Shown piece after piece: positions 21,204 to 35,650 of a stretch of 64,000 bases of DNA (position 1 is the stretch's first letter; each line of letters starts with the position of its first letter). The position numbers and the translations under genes were made by a program. The stretch lies in contig NC_068557.1 of assembly GCF_022201045.2 (NCBI RefSeq), forward strand, positions 7,564,001 to 7,628,000, read 5' to 3'. A model generated the notes under the pieces. It did no database searches, was not told the origin of the DNA, and was given only the letters and a program-made list of their open reading frames with translations. Source of the stretch: Citrus sinensis (lineage: Eukaryota; Streptophyta; Magnoliopsida; Sapindales; Rutaceae).

Positions 21204-24200
21204 CAATCTTTAGTTGACCTTTGCTGAGGACTCAATACTTTTTTTTGTCACTATATAGTAATCAATTAATTCCATCAAGGTTTTATTTATTAATTAGTTA
21301 CAAAATGATTGATGATATGAATATGTGAGCTCTCATCTGTGTGAGAGAAGGACCAGCAAATGAACCCTACCATGCATGCATAAACAACTTTGTGTCCCAT
21401 CACCCATATATTTAAACAAACCAATTTCTGTCTTATTGCTCTGATTGTTTGTTCCTATGATATTTGTTTATGTTACAAATGTTCTTATCGCTTTGACAGT
21501 TTTGTCCCAATTTTGAAAACTTCAAAGGGTTGAGTCTATATCATAATATATTGTTGTATAAATCCTTGATGAGGGCACCGGGAACCCGAGGAGCTATCCA
21601 ATTTAGATATTCGGAAGGTTAAAAAAACAAGGTTAGCTCTTAATTTTTTTTCATTAACAGTATTCAGTGGAAAAACAAATATTACACAACATGTTTTCTT
21701 GTATATAGCAATAGATCCAGATAAAAGTACTAATTTTCCCAATAAAGAGAGCAGATATACCATAGATAACTAAGATTGTTCGCAACTGCTCTTCATACAA
21801 CATATATACGTCAAGTAGTAATTTTTCTTTATTCATATTGCAGATAGAGCTTGGCCAATTTTGCATTCTACTGGGCTGTTTACTGCTTTTTTTTCTTTTT
21901 AATCCGACGCATATTTTGAGGGTAGGGCTCACTGTATCTCCTAAGTTGTACCAAATTTATTTTTATTCAATAAATCACTTGCCCTAACAAGGTTATTTAA
22001 AAAAAAAAAAAAGAAATGATCTAATTAGACGTTTTACTTACCATTAGTATGCAATTGAAAATGTAGCGCAATTCTTTAACATCCTGTAAATAGTATTATA
22101 GTTGTAAACTAAGTAAATAGTAACAAATACGATATTGTCGCCCTCCTTAATGTGAGTAGCGTCGCCCATGGACCATTACTAATATTGCATAATATCTAAT
22201 TAAAACAAAGGAAGATCCAAGTTTATAATAGCTCTAGCCCTTAGGTTCTGTAGTTGGTCATTCTTTAGTAGTTACTAGGTTTTCATTAGGTCCAGATGGC
22301 CAGATCCGAGTCCTGACTATGTTAACATCCCAAAACGCTGGCACCATTGACTGACAAAATTTTGTAATAACCATTAACTAAACTGTTTGACTGTAATTCT
22401 GACCGTTAATTAAAAGATTCAAACTTCATTTTCATTCTTGAGATGAAATAAATAAATGAAAACGTGTTTTGTTCGATGGTGACTGCTGGTTTTTGAGTTC
22501 TTCAAGTAAATCTTTAATTGAGCCCTGATTTCCAGTTCCAAGTTTTTGCTTATCTTAATAGCTTTTTCATTAAGATATATTGCCACTGGTTGTCTCTTTT
22601 TGATCTTCTGGGAACTATCAGAGACTATAGCCATGCATATGCATAGATCATTTTTCCCCATACCGTCCAAGATTTTACTTTCCAAGGCTTCTTTGAGAGA
22701 ATTTGAGCAATTTGTCTTGACACAGAAGAAAATGCCTTCTTTGTTATTGGGGAAGAGAAATCTCAAATAGGAATCATTTCAAGGATTTGGGTTTTTGCTA
22801 ATAGACCCTCAAATTTGACTCGATATCGGTGCCATCAATTTTTTTATGTGTCTCAAGACTGTACATAAGAAAGAGATGGAGATTCTTGTGAGTAATGAAG
22901 ACAAATATTCGAAGGATTAAATTAATAAGACGGGTCTTTGATGGGGAAGATGAGTTTGTGGGAGAAAAGGAAATTGTGTCTCGTGCCATGCATGCAGTAG
23001 TCTACTAGCTAAGTTTTAAGAAATTGAGGAATTCTCTAAGCCCTACGTAACGTACCAAATATAAAAACAATCATGTCTTGTCTTCTTTTTTTCTTTTTTC
23101 TTTTTTGTGCATGGGAGTTGAAGTCTTTTCAATATTAAATTTTCTAAGCAACGAGGAATCTTTCTCTGAATATTTACAACTCATATGTTTGCATTCACAC
23201 TGCAATTCAAATGGAAGAATATATACGATATGTGCAAGAGTATTTAGTTAATTATTATTGAAATAAATATGATTCGATATGTGAACAATTCTAGACATAT
23301 TATTAGATATTTTAAGGGAGAAAATTAGAAAAATTTACATGAGACTGTCCAATAAATGGTATGTCATATGTTATCATTTATTATTATTATTATTATTATG
23401 ATTCGTCACTTTTAAAATGAGCGTAAATGTGTCCATACTGGAAATGCGGATGACGTTGTGTGCGTTTTTCTCACATTAAGGACACCTAGTTCATTAATTT
23501 GGCCTTTAAGCTGTGTGAATGCAAGCGTATTTCCTAATGAAGTTAGATCAGGAATGAGTATTTTAGAGGTGGGTGAGGTTGGTGAGATGGAGACTCTGAG
23601 AGAGAGGGGGGGGGGGGGGGGAAAGACAAGAGGTACATGTGATGCTCAATATTCCTGGGTACAATTCTGAAGTAATATTCAAATCCTAAACCTTAATGCA
23701 AAGAATATATGGTCAATTCAATTATTCCACATGCATCAGAATCAGTAATATTTTATCGACCGAAATAGAAGAGATAACCAAACAGAAAATAAACATAATC
23801 AAAACAATTAGCTAGTTTGAGCTAGAGCTATCAGTTCTTTCAAGATTGCCCTTTTGTTCTTGTAATATATAATTGAGAATTCTAAGAATAACCATATTAA
23901 TAAAAAAAATAACAATAATTAATCTTGATATTCTGTGAAAATTGGATAGCCATATGTACAAAGAATAAGAATCTAGGTGGGATGGCCAAAGAGACGCCGC
24001 GAACATAGGCACCATGTGCTATCTCACTACAGAGGCAGAGGGATAGATATAGCGTCGTAGGTCACATGCATCTCCAGATTTTACTACTTTTTCTTTTCTT
24101 TTCTATTGAATCAGTGCCAATAAGATTAATAGTAATAACAACAGTAATACACTCCATTCATCCCCATGTATTTGCTTTATAGTTTATCATGCCGCTGTTA

Positions 24201-25469
24201 GGAAAAATCTAAAGAGCATTTGCTCATTTTTCCTTTCACTCTGTCAACGACACCAAGTAATTTTGCAAGCATCTTCCTACTATGAGCTCCATATTGAATG
24301 ATAAGGCATTTGGTAGGCTTCTATATATTGAGGCAATCCGTCTCTACTCTCTAGAATCATATATTCATGTTCATATTATCATATACGACTCCATCATGCA
24401 AGTATGAAACTTGTGTAACTCAACTGCAAAGGCATTGTCTTGTTGTTACAGATGAAATTAAACCACCGTCTGCTCAATTCGCTTTATGATCAATTAGAGA
24501 CACGTACCAAGTTATAGAAACCTAGGGTTTTCGACGTAAGCTTTGAAGGGCGGAAAAAAGTTGTTTGCTATATGCATCAACCATATATTATTATGCAACA
24601 GGGAACAGAAACCACTGAACTATGGTTTAGCTTCACAACTTAATTTCGAAAAAGAATTACTTTCATCAGCCAGGATCGAATCGATATATCAATATCAATT
24701 TGACCCGAGGTCTTGCAATTGGAATAAGTGCGGCAGCGGATCACAAAATCTTGGTGATCTTCTCTAACGAATGGAGAGTCCACTTGCAACTAATCCTAAC
24801 ATTGAAGAATTGAAAAAGCTCATATAAGCAAAAAAAAATCCCAAATATCCTTGATCATAAACACAAAATTGTCACTATAAATAAGAACCTCAATCCCTAA
24901 AGAAGGATGGGTGTAGACGTAAATATTGAAGAGATTTCAAGAGAAATGAATGACTCAATGATCTAGCAAATATATATATATATATTATTCAAGAAAAAGT
25001 AAAAGTATCTACTCAAACACTGCAGTGGAAGTGTGGAAAGAGCAGCCAGTAAGCATCTTAAAGATCCTGATGCTGTGTTGCGCTTCAATCACCTGCTCCC
25101 AGAAAATATTTTGCACTAACTAAAGACAATAGAAGAACCAAACGCCCAAACTGACCCAGCTCTCAAACAAAGATAAACAAAAGGATATTATCTTATTATT
25201 GTCATTGAGCAACAAATTCAAACAAGAATAGCGTCCGCGATGTCTCTCAACTTTCAGTCACTATCTCACTACTAACGCGTGAGGTCAGTAAATCAAAAGA
25301 CTACAATGGTGTATAATAATATGTACACGCCCAATGCCTAAATTACATAGCCCCAAAAAAAATTATTACCTAGGCTATTGACAACCCATGAACAATTTCC
25401 CTTCTATTCCCCATAATATGAAGAGCCAATATCATTAGAATGCATGCATGGTACATGAAACAAGATTTC
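21201..25469. other. Intergenic region between the MYB and cysteine oxidase genes
   Basis: No recognisable gene. Minus-strand frames at 22989-22798 (starts MARDTISFSPTNSSSPSK) and 22766-22419 (starts only at a TTG) are open, but they have no domain I know and no clear splice partners. They could be a decayed or lineage-specific gene. Other contents are a (TTA)n run at about 23379-23398, a 14-base G run at about 23608-23621 and (AT)n at 24970-24985. Confidence 0.4.
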
Positions 25470-28400
25470 TCAAGTTCTAATAACTGGACCCTTGTAATGC
25501 CCTCTTCGTATCACAAAGTTGTCAGGGGGTTGAAACTCTTCTAGCCAGGAAACTTCAGAGACAGTAACTCCATTCACTTCGAGTTCACCTTCATTTAGCA
25601 AGACAGGAAAATAGAATGAAAACTAGTACCAGCAGAATAAGTTACTTAATAAGAACATGTGATAACTATTCATAACCAAAAGCAATAATCATTATTCATT
25701 ACATAATACAAAAGAAATTTCATTACCTGAAAGATCCCTTCTTGGAGATCTCCGGAAATAAGTGCAGTGTCGCCCATGATCTGCCGAGTATGGAGGGGAG
25801 AGTATATCAAAGATAGCACAGGGAGTTATGGCTCTGAAACAATGAATGTTCCCTCCGGTTGTGGGATAAAGAACTGTCGTCCCACAAGGGGCTGTCATAT
25901 CTGTATCTTTAACAAGCTTCGCAGGTCTTGCTGCAAACCACCAATTATGACTTCTTGTGAATGGTCAAAACTTTAATTAAGATAAAATTTGCGACCACCT
26001 ACCTGTCGAAATGGTAGGAGGAGCAGGATAAAGAGAGATCAAGCAAGAACATTTAATAAAAAGTTCAAAAACTCCAAATGTAAAAAATCACTATCATAGG
26101 TCACAAAAGCAATTCATCTCTATATTCATACATGAAGACGATAAACTAAAACTATTAAACATCAATCCTAGAAATAATCTGCTCAAAAACTCTTTTATTA
26201 AAAAAGATTTCATATCAGCTAATATGTCCATGTCCCTACATTTTGTTAACTATAAGATGACACAAATGACAAAGCCAATAATCCAGATCAACTTCATGAT
26301 TTTAATTACACAGCACATCCAACTGACATGTTTCTAGACTTTTAATATATGACCAAGTGATCAGGTCCTGAGAAGCCCTCATCAAGACAGACTGTGCCAT
26401 CTTATTTGCTTAACAAGAGCATGATGGCTTGCAAACAACTTTGCTTCCCCCGTTGTGCGCTCATGCTATGAACAGCTACCTCCTGAATGCCACTCTCCAA
26501 GAAGATAGATCAACCAAAATAACAAATACATTTAGCTAGGGCATCTTGGCCATTGAATTTAAATATTCTCAGCTTTCACTTCTCTCTAACCATATCTTCT
26601 TAAGCTAATTGAAGTAGTTACAGTGTAAAACATTCCTCATAATAGGTGCATTATTTAATCGGTTATCAAATTCTTTTTGTATTGAAACATCAAGCAGCCG
26701 ACATATGTTACTCTTTTTCAATAAATAAAAACCAAACAACTTAATTTAATAATTACCAAGAAACACATCAAACAAATTTAAAATAAGTTTCAAAGAAACA
26801 TTTTCTATAACTTATTTTCCATTAACACACAGAAAATATTAGTGGTTCCTATGTATGTTGTAAGCCAAGAAAGGGCCACCTACAATCTCAAAAATCTCCA
26901 CATGAAACTAATAAGGTTCAAGCTCAGCCAATTTTAGATGCCCAGAAAAGTTTACCACAATAATCAAAGACAGCAACACATGAGAATTATGAAGCCAACA
27001 TTTGAAAATAATGTTTGGAGAACTTGCTTTGTGTTAGAGCAATGCGAGAAAGACACATCAGATCTACAAGATTTCTACAAGGCTGTCAGTAAGCTGGAAA
27101 AAATTGTATTATGCAAAAATACTTGAATCATTGTCCCTGGGCTCACAAAATCTTCACTTTATTCCAACGAATTGAATAATGTCAAAACGTATGACGTAAT
27201 AAAAGATTTCTGTCATTACACAGAATGAACCATATTATTATTCATACTATTGTTACTTCAATATGAACCATATTATTATTCATACTATTGTTACTTCAAT
27301 CAATATCACTACCTCAATCAATCCCGTGCATAAGAAAAAATGCAGAAATATAGATTTCTTTAAATTTCATTACATACTAAAGCACATAAAGAAAATCACA
27401 CTTAAAAAAAAAAAAGAAGGGGGCACAAGGTTCTACTTTTGATAACCACATTAAATCAATTTTCAACAACCAGAAGTTGAATTATAAAGTGGTAAAGGCA
27501 TTCTCAGACTAGTTGGTAGTAAATGATATTGACAAGTCATGAAATTTAATAACCAAGACTATTTGAATGATAGTTTTTCTTAGGTACACATTGCTTAGAA
27601 TATTTATATTGCAGCTAGTTACCAAATGCTTTACTCAGTAGATGAAAGGCCAAAGGGCTTTTATGAGAAAAAGATGGAAAAAATTCTACTAATTAGTAAC
27701 ACAAATTGGCAGAACTAAAGGCATACTGACGTCAAAACAAGCATCACCCCTAACATCAAGAAAAAAAAGAAAATTATACAAATCTTGGTAGAAAAATGCT
27801 ATCCATGATTTTCTCATCTCCCAAGCTGCCTTTATACACTTGTTTTACCTTATGGCACATTCAATGCAAATTCTTTTTCAACACAAAGTTCAATAGCCAC
27901 CAGTCACATAAGAAACAACTACAAATATAGAATATAAAGATTAAACAGATTTATACAACATTTACATATCGAAATATAACCATCTTATCATTAAAAAACA
28001 CAAAAGACGTTTCTATTATCAACTAGCAGAAATTATACCAAAGATTGATAGGTTTGGAAAGATGAGCACATTTAAAGTTTTAGACAAACAGAAAAGAGTT
28101 TACCATGATTTAGGTATTTTCATTTCTCAAAACGAATTACTTGACTCCAAAAACAATAAATGTTAGAAAAGAGAGTGCAATTTAAGTTCTAAAAGCAAGG
28201 GCATAGCTCTGGGTATTGTTTAGTGACATAAAAGGATTAAGAAAGTCAATTGAAGAGGGCATAAAATATGCCAAAAGAACACACCTTGCAATGGATCTTC
28301 AGGCTCAGGCAAATCAAGCCAATCATATGACTTGACATGTAAGGAACCATAGACAAGCTTGCTCAAAACAGTCATTCCTGGATGATTATGAAGGGGTATC

Positions 28401-30545
28401 ATGGAGGATGGTGGCATACAGAAAATACCTATCTGGGAAAAAATGGAGATGAAAAACGAAAGGGGTTTCACTAATCCAATTTTCAAGTTTCGAATATAGA
28501 AATGCAATAATGGAAAAAGTTGATTGCGTTTAAATATAATGAAATTTTGAACCGGCAGAGTGCGTTTTAGCTTAGAAATTAGTATGCAATTAATTACTGG
28601 CATCTTGAAGCTGTGCTTACAGAGAAGCTGTCACATTCATGTAAGTGCAGGTACTTGATTGGAGCCAGTGATGGATGCCTCCCATTGCGTTCAAGCACAG
28701 GACCTGGCCAATTACGTACCAATTGCGCCTCCTGTTCGAGACCTACGTCTGAAGGCTTGATTTTGTCTGAAATAAAATAATATCTGGGATTATATAGAGC
28801 ACAGCTAATATGGAAAGACCCCCAACAATGAAGTTAAGAACCTGGAATTTAATGTAAGCATAAACGTGGGGAGGACAATAAAGAACTCCATAAATAAATC
28901 TAACTTGCACTTTCACGTGAATATCAACATACTGCAAAATGTATTAACTTCAAAAATGCAAGAAATGCATTTGCTGTTAAAAGAAACACACAAGTCACAA
29001 ACATCACAGCATGGAAGTATGAAATAAACCATCGTGATATACAAGTTACATGCATATGGCAAACAAGCACATCAATTCCAAAAAATCACTTGTAGAGGAC
29101 AGGCAAAGCGGTATCTTCTCCAAATAAGTCTTTTCTCCCTCAGCATAACAGTAAGCAGTGCAGTCAATGGAAAATAAACTTGCCAGAAGTATGACAAACA
29201 TGAGTAAACCCACGATGCTTGTAGTCCAAACAAGTACGCAGCTTGTACAATTAATAAAATTTTAAGAAGTACACACAACTAATAAGGAAAAATTTAGCCA
29301 TGATAATGCGAAATCTGTTTCCTATAAACTTTCCTAAGTGTACTAGACAATGTTTTATGCCTGAAAAGAAAGGAAGATGCCTCTCGTCGAAAAACTTAAA
29401 TTGGTGTGACAGCAGAAGTATGGAAAATAAGAAAAACTTTAAAATGAAAACTAAGCATAGAATTCAAACCAGAAACGGCAAAAATGTAGTTTAGAGAAAA
29501 AAAAAAAAAAGACTAACATCAATTCTTCTCTAATACAGCCCCATTTCATTTCATGCAAAATATTATATGATATGAATGATGTGGTTTAGTATTAAGATAT
29601 TCTCAATCATACAACTGAACATTGTGTTACCACTTGCATGATTAATTCCTGGAAATGTTCTTAACAGAACTTTGGGACTAACTCAGTAGTTCCTACCAAC
29701 CCCAAAAAAGTGATTTAACAAGCTAGAGAATCAAAAATTCTGAAATGAACCATAAAGATTGGCAAGCCTACACAAGGATCTATGGTGCTTACCTAAAAAA
29801 TTTGCTTATAATATCTATAGACATTGAATATCACATTTGAGAATCTTACAACTAAACTCATTTTTAAGCTGACAGTGACAATACCACGTTAAGCCATGTT
29901 GAGTGAAAGGTAAACAGACTTCTTAAATACAGCAGGAAGATCACATAAAACATTCGAACAAATTTCAAAGCAAGCAAGACTAATTATCCAAGAAGAAGCT
30001 AAAATACATCCTCATCATATAAGCAAGAAGATACCCTGTGTAATTATACATGAAGGAATTACTTTTAATTCCTACAATAAGCACACATGCTGGCCTATTT
30101 AAAAGGTGATTGGGTGCTATGTCATTACAAACATGGAAAACTCAAAAAGACCTGCTCTCAGTTCAAAACACCAATTTTGACTGAAAACTAAAACAAAGAG
30201 TAATTAACCATTTGTGTTGAAATGATAAATTCAACAAAAATTCCGAAATCTAATCAGTTGCTTAATAATTGATATAGAGAACCGAAAAAAAAGAATTGCT
30301 ATCAACGATCATGCCGTATTTCCTATATATACCAACTAAACAATTTTGCATGCCTGACTTTAAAGTGGTACAAACTATAAAGTGTTTAAATAAGTTCATT
30401 AATAAATATAAAATAAGACAACTAAGAGCCAGTTCTCAATACCTAACATAGCACGAACTCTCTCAAGGGCTTCATCCGTGACGGGCCCTTCAGGCGAGAA
30501 TGCTGCTCTGCAAGTATTGTAAAGTCTCTGTATATAATATGGCAT
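25470..30545 (-). CDS. PCO: Plant cysteine oxidase (thiol dioxygenase), PCO4/5 type
   Basis: Minus-strand exons 30545-30443, 28766-28621, 28432-28285, 25930-25727, 25588-25470 join in phase to 239 residues, the usual family length. PCOs use O2 to oxidise the N-terminal cysteine of ERF-VII factors and other Cys-branch N-degron substrates, so they act as oxygen sensors in cytosol and nucleus. The iron ligands are visible: His98 and His100 in IPLHNHPGM (exon 3) and His162 in GGNIHCF (exon 4). Asp174, Tyr180 and Cys188 sit where the family has its conserved Asp, Tyr and Cys near the active site. The start [12 protein letters not shown] is the family's usual N-terminus, so the upstream in-frame sequence is leader. 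Two introns are long (about 1.7 and 2.35 kb). The third-intron 38-bp repeat is listed separately. Confidence 0.93.
27225..27299. repeat. 38-bp direct tandem duplication in PCO intron 3
   Basis: The segment ATGAACCATATTATTATTCA... at 27225 is repeated directly at 27263. The copies are identical by eye. Confidence 0.85.
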
Positions 30546-32640
30546 GATGTAAAGACGGTACCAACTTAACTGAACTGATATCAGTAAGCCGATACGTCTT
30601 TGGTAGAAATAACCCGCACTAGCTGCAACTACGATAAAAGATGCAGTTGAACACTTTGATCTTGGTTTGTGACGAAAATCCACGGTAATAGATCTGCATG
30701 ACAGTTATCTCATCCCTCTCTGCCAATCTTGATTGAACAAACAGTAAATGATCACATAGTAATAAATATACATCACAATTCTTATTAACTGTATACAACT
30801 AAATATGAATACCTCAGCTGGTATTCCCCCAAAAATCATCTGAAAATCGATTGCTTGGATTTTTTTTTTTAACGCAATCCTAAACCTAAAGAAGCAAAAT
30901 AAAAACTGCTTAATTGTATTCTAATTATATCCTAGTTTCTTCAAATTGTTCTCGGAGGGCCAACAAAATGCCTGCAAGATTCAAAATCTTCAAACATATC
31001 GTTTTGAGCAAGTTGGCTTAATTTGTACGTATGTGTCGATTATTCCATGTTGTCTTAAAAAAACAAAACAAAACAAAAAGCAAAAGGGAAAAGGTATATT
31101 ATTTTTGGGAAAAAATAACAGCGATTTTTTCAATAACAATAATGATAATAATAATAATAATAAATAGAAGGGATTTAATGGGAACAAAATAACATAAAGG
31201 GAGATTTTAGTTAAAGTGCTGAAATTAAAAAAGAAAAGAGAAGGACGAGCGAATATGAGATTATTGAGATCCATGAAGTGAAAAAGGGGGGAGAGGCGGT
31301 GCGTAGGATAACGTACCGGATATGCGCAGGATAAGGATGACGCAAGGGAGATGAGAGGAGAGAAGCAGAGGAGAATCGCGGAATCGCTGAAGCAGGCAGG
31401 CAGGCAAGCAGCCCTTAAGTTTAAGAAGAAACAACGAAAGAAGACTAGAAGAGGCACTACTCCTACTACAGGTAGAAAGGTGAAAGCAGATTTTGGACAC
31501 GTCGGCGTGGGTAATTTTCTGGTTTCAAGGGCCTACTGGGCTTTTTCCCACTCTAGTCTGAACTGAACTAAAAACTAAACCGGTCTGTTGATTTTACGAC
31601 TTTGCCCTCACTTCTTCCTGTGCCTGATAATATCTTCTTTAATGACGTATTTACTCAAATGAAATCTCTGTGAATTAATGTTCAGATCTTCAAAGGTCAG
31701 CTAAAGCGATTTGAAAATGAAGCTGGCAATAAATAAATAAATAAAACAGTTATTATCGTAAAATATTTAATGACCAGAAAAAATATCATTTTATTACTCA
31801 ATCTTCGCAAAATCTTTCATTTTATTACATGTTTATTAACTCCATTAATTGACTATTAGTTAACTAATAAAATACTAATACTAATAATATCCTTACTTTA
31901 AAATTTTAATTAAATTTAAAGTAAATAAAAACTAAAAAAAAAAAAATCAATGTGTGCGCTTATGTTCCAACCCCGGTCCTTCTTCTTTTCTTCTTCTTTG
32001 TCATGTTTCCTTATTCTTCTTCTTCTTCTTCTTCTTCTTCTTCTTCTTCTTTACCTTCAATCCCAACTCTCTTGGATTCGGGCGAGTGGCGAGTTAGTTG
32101 GTAGCGGATGCATGCACCTGCCAGTTAGAATTGAAGGCGTCGTTAGTGTAGGCTTGGGACTGTCAATTGGCGGTATTTGATCTTTGATAAATGATTTACG
32201 GTCTTATTTTGTCCAATAATGACTAAATTACCATTACAATTTTAAAGTATATACATTTTTACCTTTTTATATACATTTGTATCAACATTTTGATTGTAAA
32301 GTCAATTTTGCCCCTATAATGTCAGCATGACATTAGCGTTGGACTGATAGTTTTAATGAAAATGTAATCAAATAAAATATTTTGTAAAGATTTAATTGTA
32401 TTAGTTATTCGATATCTTATAATTTCTATAATAATTAAATGAAATAACCCATAAGTAAATTACAATAAATGTATTTAAGAAGGCAACAAAACCGGCCCAG
32501 CCACCGTCAAGCTGACAGGTAAGCGGTAAATGCTAGCAGCACGAGGGCTTCCCCTTTTCCAATCCTCATGAGATCCAAATTAATAGCCAAATTGTTAATT
32601 TGCTATTTAAGATTTTGTTACTAATTTGCTATTTAATTTT
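30546..32640. other. PCO upstream region and intergenic DNA
   Basis: The PCO 5' leader lies here. A minus-strand donor-like CCG|GTACGTTATCC near 31315 suggests a non-coding first exon at about 31316-31420, with the acceptor close to 30700; this is uncertain. A (CTT)n microsatellite is at about 32006-32051, and the frame over it (31950-32180) is low complexity. No other gene seen. Confidence 0.4.
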
Positions 32641-32654
32641 CCTTTTTCAATTCT

Positions 32655-33365
32655 AAGAGTCAGTTTGGAAATGTTGTAATTTTTAAAATAATTATTGTTA
32701 GTTGTACTGTAGAAATAATCAGTTATAAAAATAATCAGTTAAATATTTGGTAAATTTTGTATTATGAAATACTATGAGTTTTGAAAGCATGTATGGACAT
32801 TTGGTAAATTTTACTGTTGAGAGAAAATAAATGACTAAAATATCCATAATGTAGAATAAAAAATTTACTTATACATATAAAAACATATATATATATATAA
32901 TATTTTTAATTGTGTATTATAATAATTTTTACTAAAAATAAAATTTATAATATATTGATTTTATTTCTTTATTTTATTTTTTATCTTAAAACAATTGATA
33001 ATTAAATTTATAATATAGTGAAACAAATTTAATAATTATTCGACCAACAAATTAATATTAATAAATTTATATTAATGAATTATAATATAAATTTATTAAA
33101 TATTGATTTGTTTCCAATTTGAATAAGGATAATTTTGGGTTTAGGTAATAATTTTAAGGATATTTATGTAATTGTATTAAATGATAAAATTGATTCTTAA
33201 AATCAGAATTTAAAAGCTACTCATTCCCTATTTTTCAAAATCAGCTGTAGGAGGGGTTGATTTTGACAAAAGTGATTTTGATTTTTTTTTCGAAACAATA
33301 AAATTAGCTTTTACTTTTTTAAAATCACTTTTAAACCTCCTAAAAACAATCTCAAACGAGCCCTT
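32655..33365. mobile_element. Possible MITE, imperfect terminal inverted repeats
   Basis: Left end GAGTCAGTTTGGAAATG and right end CAATCTCAAACGAGCCC are inverted matches at about 10 of 17 positions, most differences being transitions. The interior is AT-rich. The GTTTG/CAAAC termini resemble those of the MITE at 58724. Weak. Confidence 0.3.
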
Positions 33366-33699
33366 ACTATAATTTGTCTTAAATATTCCGTTAATTTTAA
33401 CAATTTGATGATAAATTGATGATTTCTCCTTAAAAGAATAAGTGTGATAAAATTATATCTCCAATAAACTTTATCGCCTTAGGAAAAAATATCAGCTACG
33501 GTCTATGGTATAGTTGTAATGTAGGCAATTCGTATTGTGCCCTGGTTAATTAACAGAGTAATATAAGTGGAAGAAAAGTATATCACTAATTACTAAACAT
33601 TAAACAACATATAAGTAGGCTTGGCAAAACTTTCCACCAACCGGTAACCATGTTAACATATCTGGAAACCATACAAAAAAAAAATGATTTTTGGGTATT

Positions 33700-34600
33700 A
33701 ATAGAGTGTTTTTGACGCACTGCATTACTTGTATTGTATTAGGACTCATTATATAAAATTGTAATACTATGATTAGTGTAGTTTGAACTGTATTATATAA
33801 CATAATATTATTTTATATTAATAGTAATATTAAAATTATCTAAAATGATTAATATTTAGCATTTTATTATTAATTTTTAAAATTAATTATTAATTATTAA
33901 ATAATTATTCATATAATATACAAATGATCAATAATATACTATTATTAAATAATAAAATGCGATAATGTTATTAATAAATTATATTTTACTATTTTAATAT
34001 AACTATTTTCTATATATTAGTTATTATAATATAGTATAATTTAATATTATATGGTAAAAATATAATATAATATAATATAAAATCATAAATTTATTTCTAT
34101 TTATTAATGTCGAATATAATTGTTTAATTTAAATTTATTTTTAAATTTATAATTTAGCAAATAATAAATAGTTAAATAAAATTAAAAATTCTTTTACATG
34201 TCTAAATTTAGTAATTATAATGATTTTATCTAATGAAAGTAAAATAATGTATTATCATTTATTTATTAAGTATTTACATTTTATATTCTTATTTAAATTA
34301 AATTAAATTTTTATTTAAATACAATTATAAATTGATATTTAATTAATATAAATTATAAAAAGATTTCAATAAGTTTAAATTTATTATAATTTACGAATAA
34401 TAAAAGTTAATTATTGTATTTAAAAAATAAATATTATTTTAATACGGTACAGTCTAAACCCTACTCCCTTATGCCCCATGGGTTGCCTTTCATTACATTA
34501 GCCATATTTAATGCAGTGCAATGTAATTAGAAATTGCAGCAAAACATGATTAGCATAAGAATAGTATTTTAATGCAATGCAATGCACTAGCGGTGTTCGC
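33700..34600. repeat. Large AT-rich imperfect inverted repeat
   Basis: GTTTGAACTGTATTATATAA at about 33780-33800 is mirrored by TTAATACGGTACAGTCTAAA at about 34439-34458. Further out, 'CACTGCATTACTTG' (about 33718) is mirrored by a TAATGCAGTGCAATG segment (about 34509). The centre is almost pure A/T. Probably an old fold-back transposon; ends not fixed. Confidence 0.35.
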
Positions 34601-35149
34601 GGATTAATTTGGTAAAATTATTCAAATTCAATCTATATATTTACGGATCAAATGCGAATTTAATACAATCTACTATTTTGCAGATTTAATATGGATTAAA
34701 AAAATTTCTCCCTATCCAATCCACAAAATTCACATTTTGCAACCTGACAAAAATGGGATGAGGCAAAAGAATGCTGCCCAAATATTATACACGTTCAAAC
34801 GTGGAGAAGGATCAAAGGTGGCCAAATGGCCATATTTTACTTACTTGAAAGTGGAGAACGAAGAAAGATTTATAAATCAAATGTGTTATACTTGGTCTAT
34901 GGAGAATTATGTCAAGTGGTCAAGACTAAAGTTTTGTTAGATTATCTACATTACTCAAAGTTATAGTTACTGAGTTTTGTTTGCCAATTACATATGAATC
35001 TATAACAATTTGATACTATTGGAATTTAATGTTACAATTTGGAGAAATTTTGGGTTTGCTATATACTAGCCTTATGAAGAATAGCATACCTAGAGCATAG
35101 ATTACTTCTTGTGTATTATAGTTGAGTTTCTTCATTATCAAATATGGTT

Positions 35150-35650
35150 TGCCTTTGCTCAAGGTTGGTGTAAACAACATCCTTCACCAAGAAATGCCTT
35201 CAAGATCGATGTTGATGCAGCAATTGATAAACAAAATCAACTAGTAAGATTGGGAGTAGTCATAAAGGATTCAAATAGCAAGATAATTGGAACAGCTGTG
35301 AAGACATCACGGTTATGGAAGGATGTGGCATATGCAGAGGCTGAAGCTATGAAATGGGGGCTAGAGGTAGCAAAGGAAGTTGCTGATTTAGTCAACAATA
35401 AGAAATGAAGCAGAACTGAAATTGGTTAGGTAATTTCTGAAATATAAAACCAAAGCAAGCTGTTTCAGAAAGTCAGATTTCAACACATCCCAAGATTATG
35501 TGATGCCCAGGCTCACCCTTTGGCTAAAATATATTGTAAATCACAATACAATTGATGTATGGCTGGACCTTATATTAGCAAAAGTAGTTACTGTATTATT
35601 TTTTTTCTAAATGAACGAAAATGTCTATTTCTTTATCAAAAAAAAGAAGA
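35150..35650 (+). pseudogene. 5'-truncated LINE 3' end with RNase H domain
   Basis: Codes for an RVT_3-type RNase H: 'NAFKIDVDAAIDKQNQLVRL' then 'GVVIKDSNSKIIGTA', and later AYAEAEAMKWGLEVA. A stop and frameshift follow at about 35400. In another frame comes 'HIPRLCDAQAHPLAKIY', the normal C-terminus of plant L1 ORF2. An A-rich end (TATCAAAAAAAAGAAGAA, about 35634-35650) fits a LINE tail. Only the last part of a LINE is present. Confidence 0.6.

Noticed and set aside
23458..23670. Frame with a run of glycines
   Set aside because: It crosses a long G homopolymer and has no domain or splice support.
31950..32180. Leucine-rich frame starting MCALMFQPRSF
   Set aside because: It is driven by a (CTT)n microsatellite and has no homologous features.
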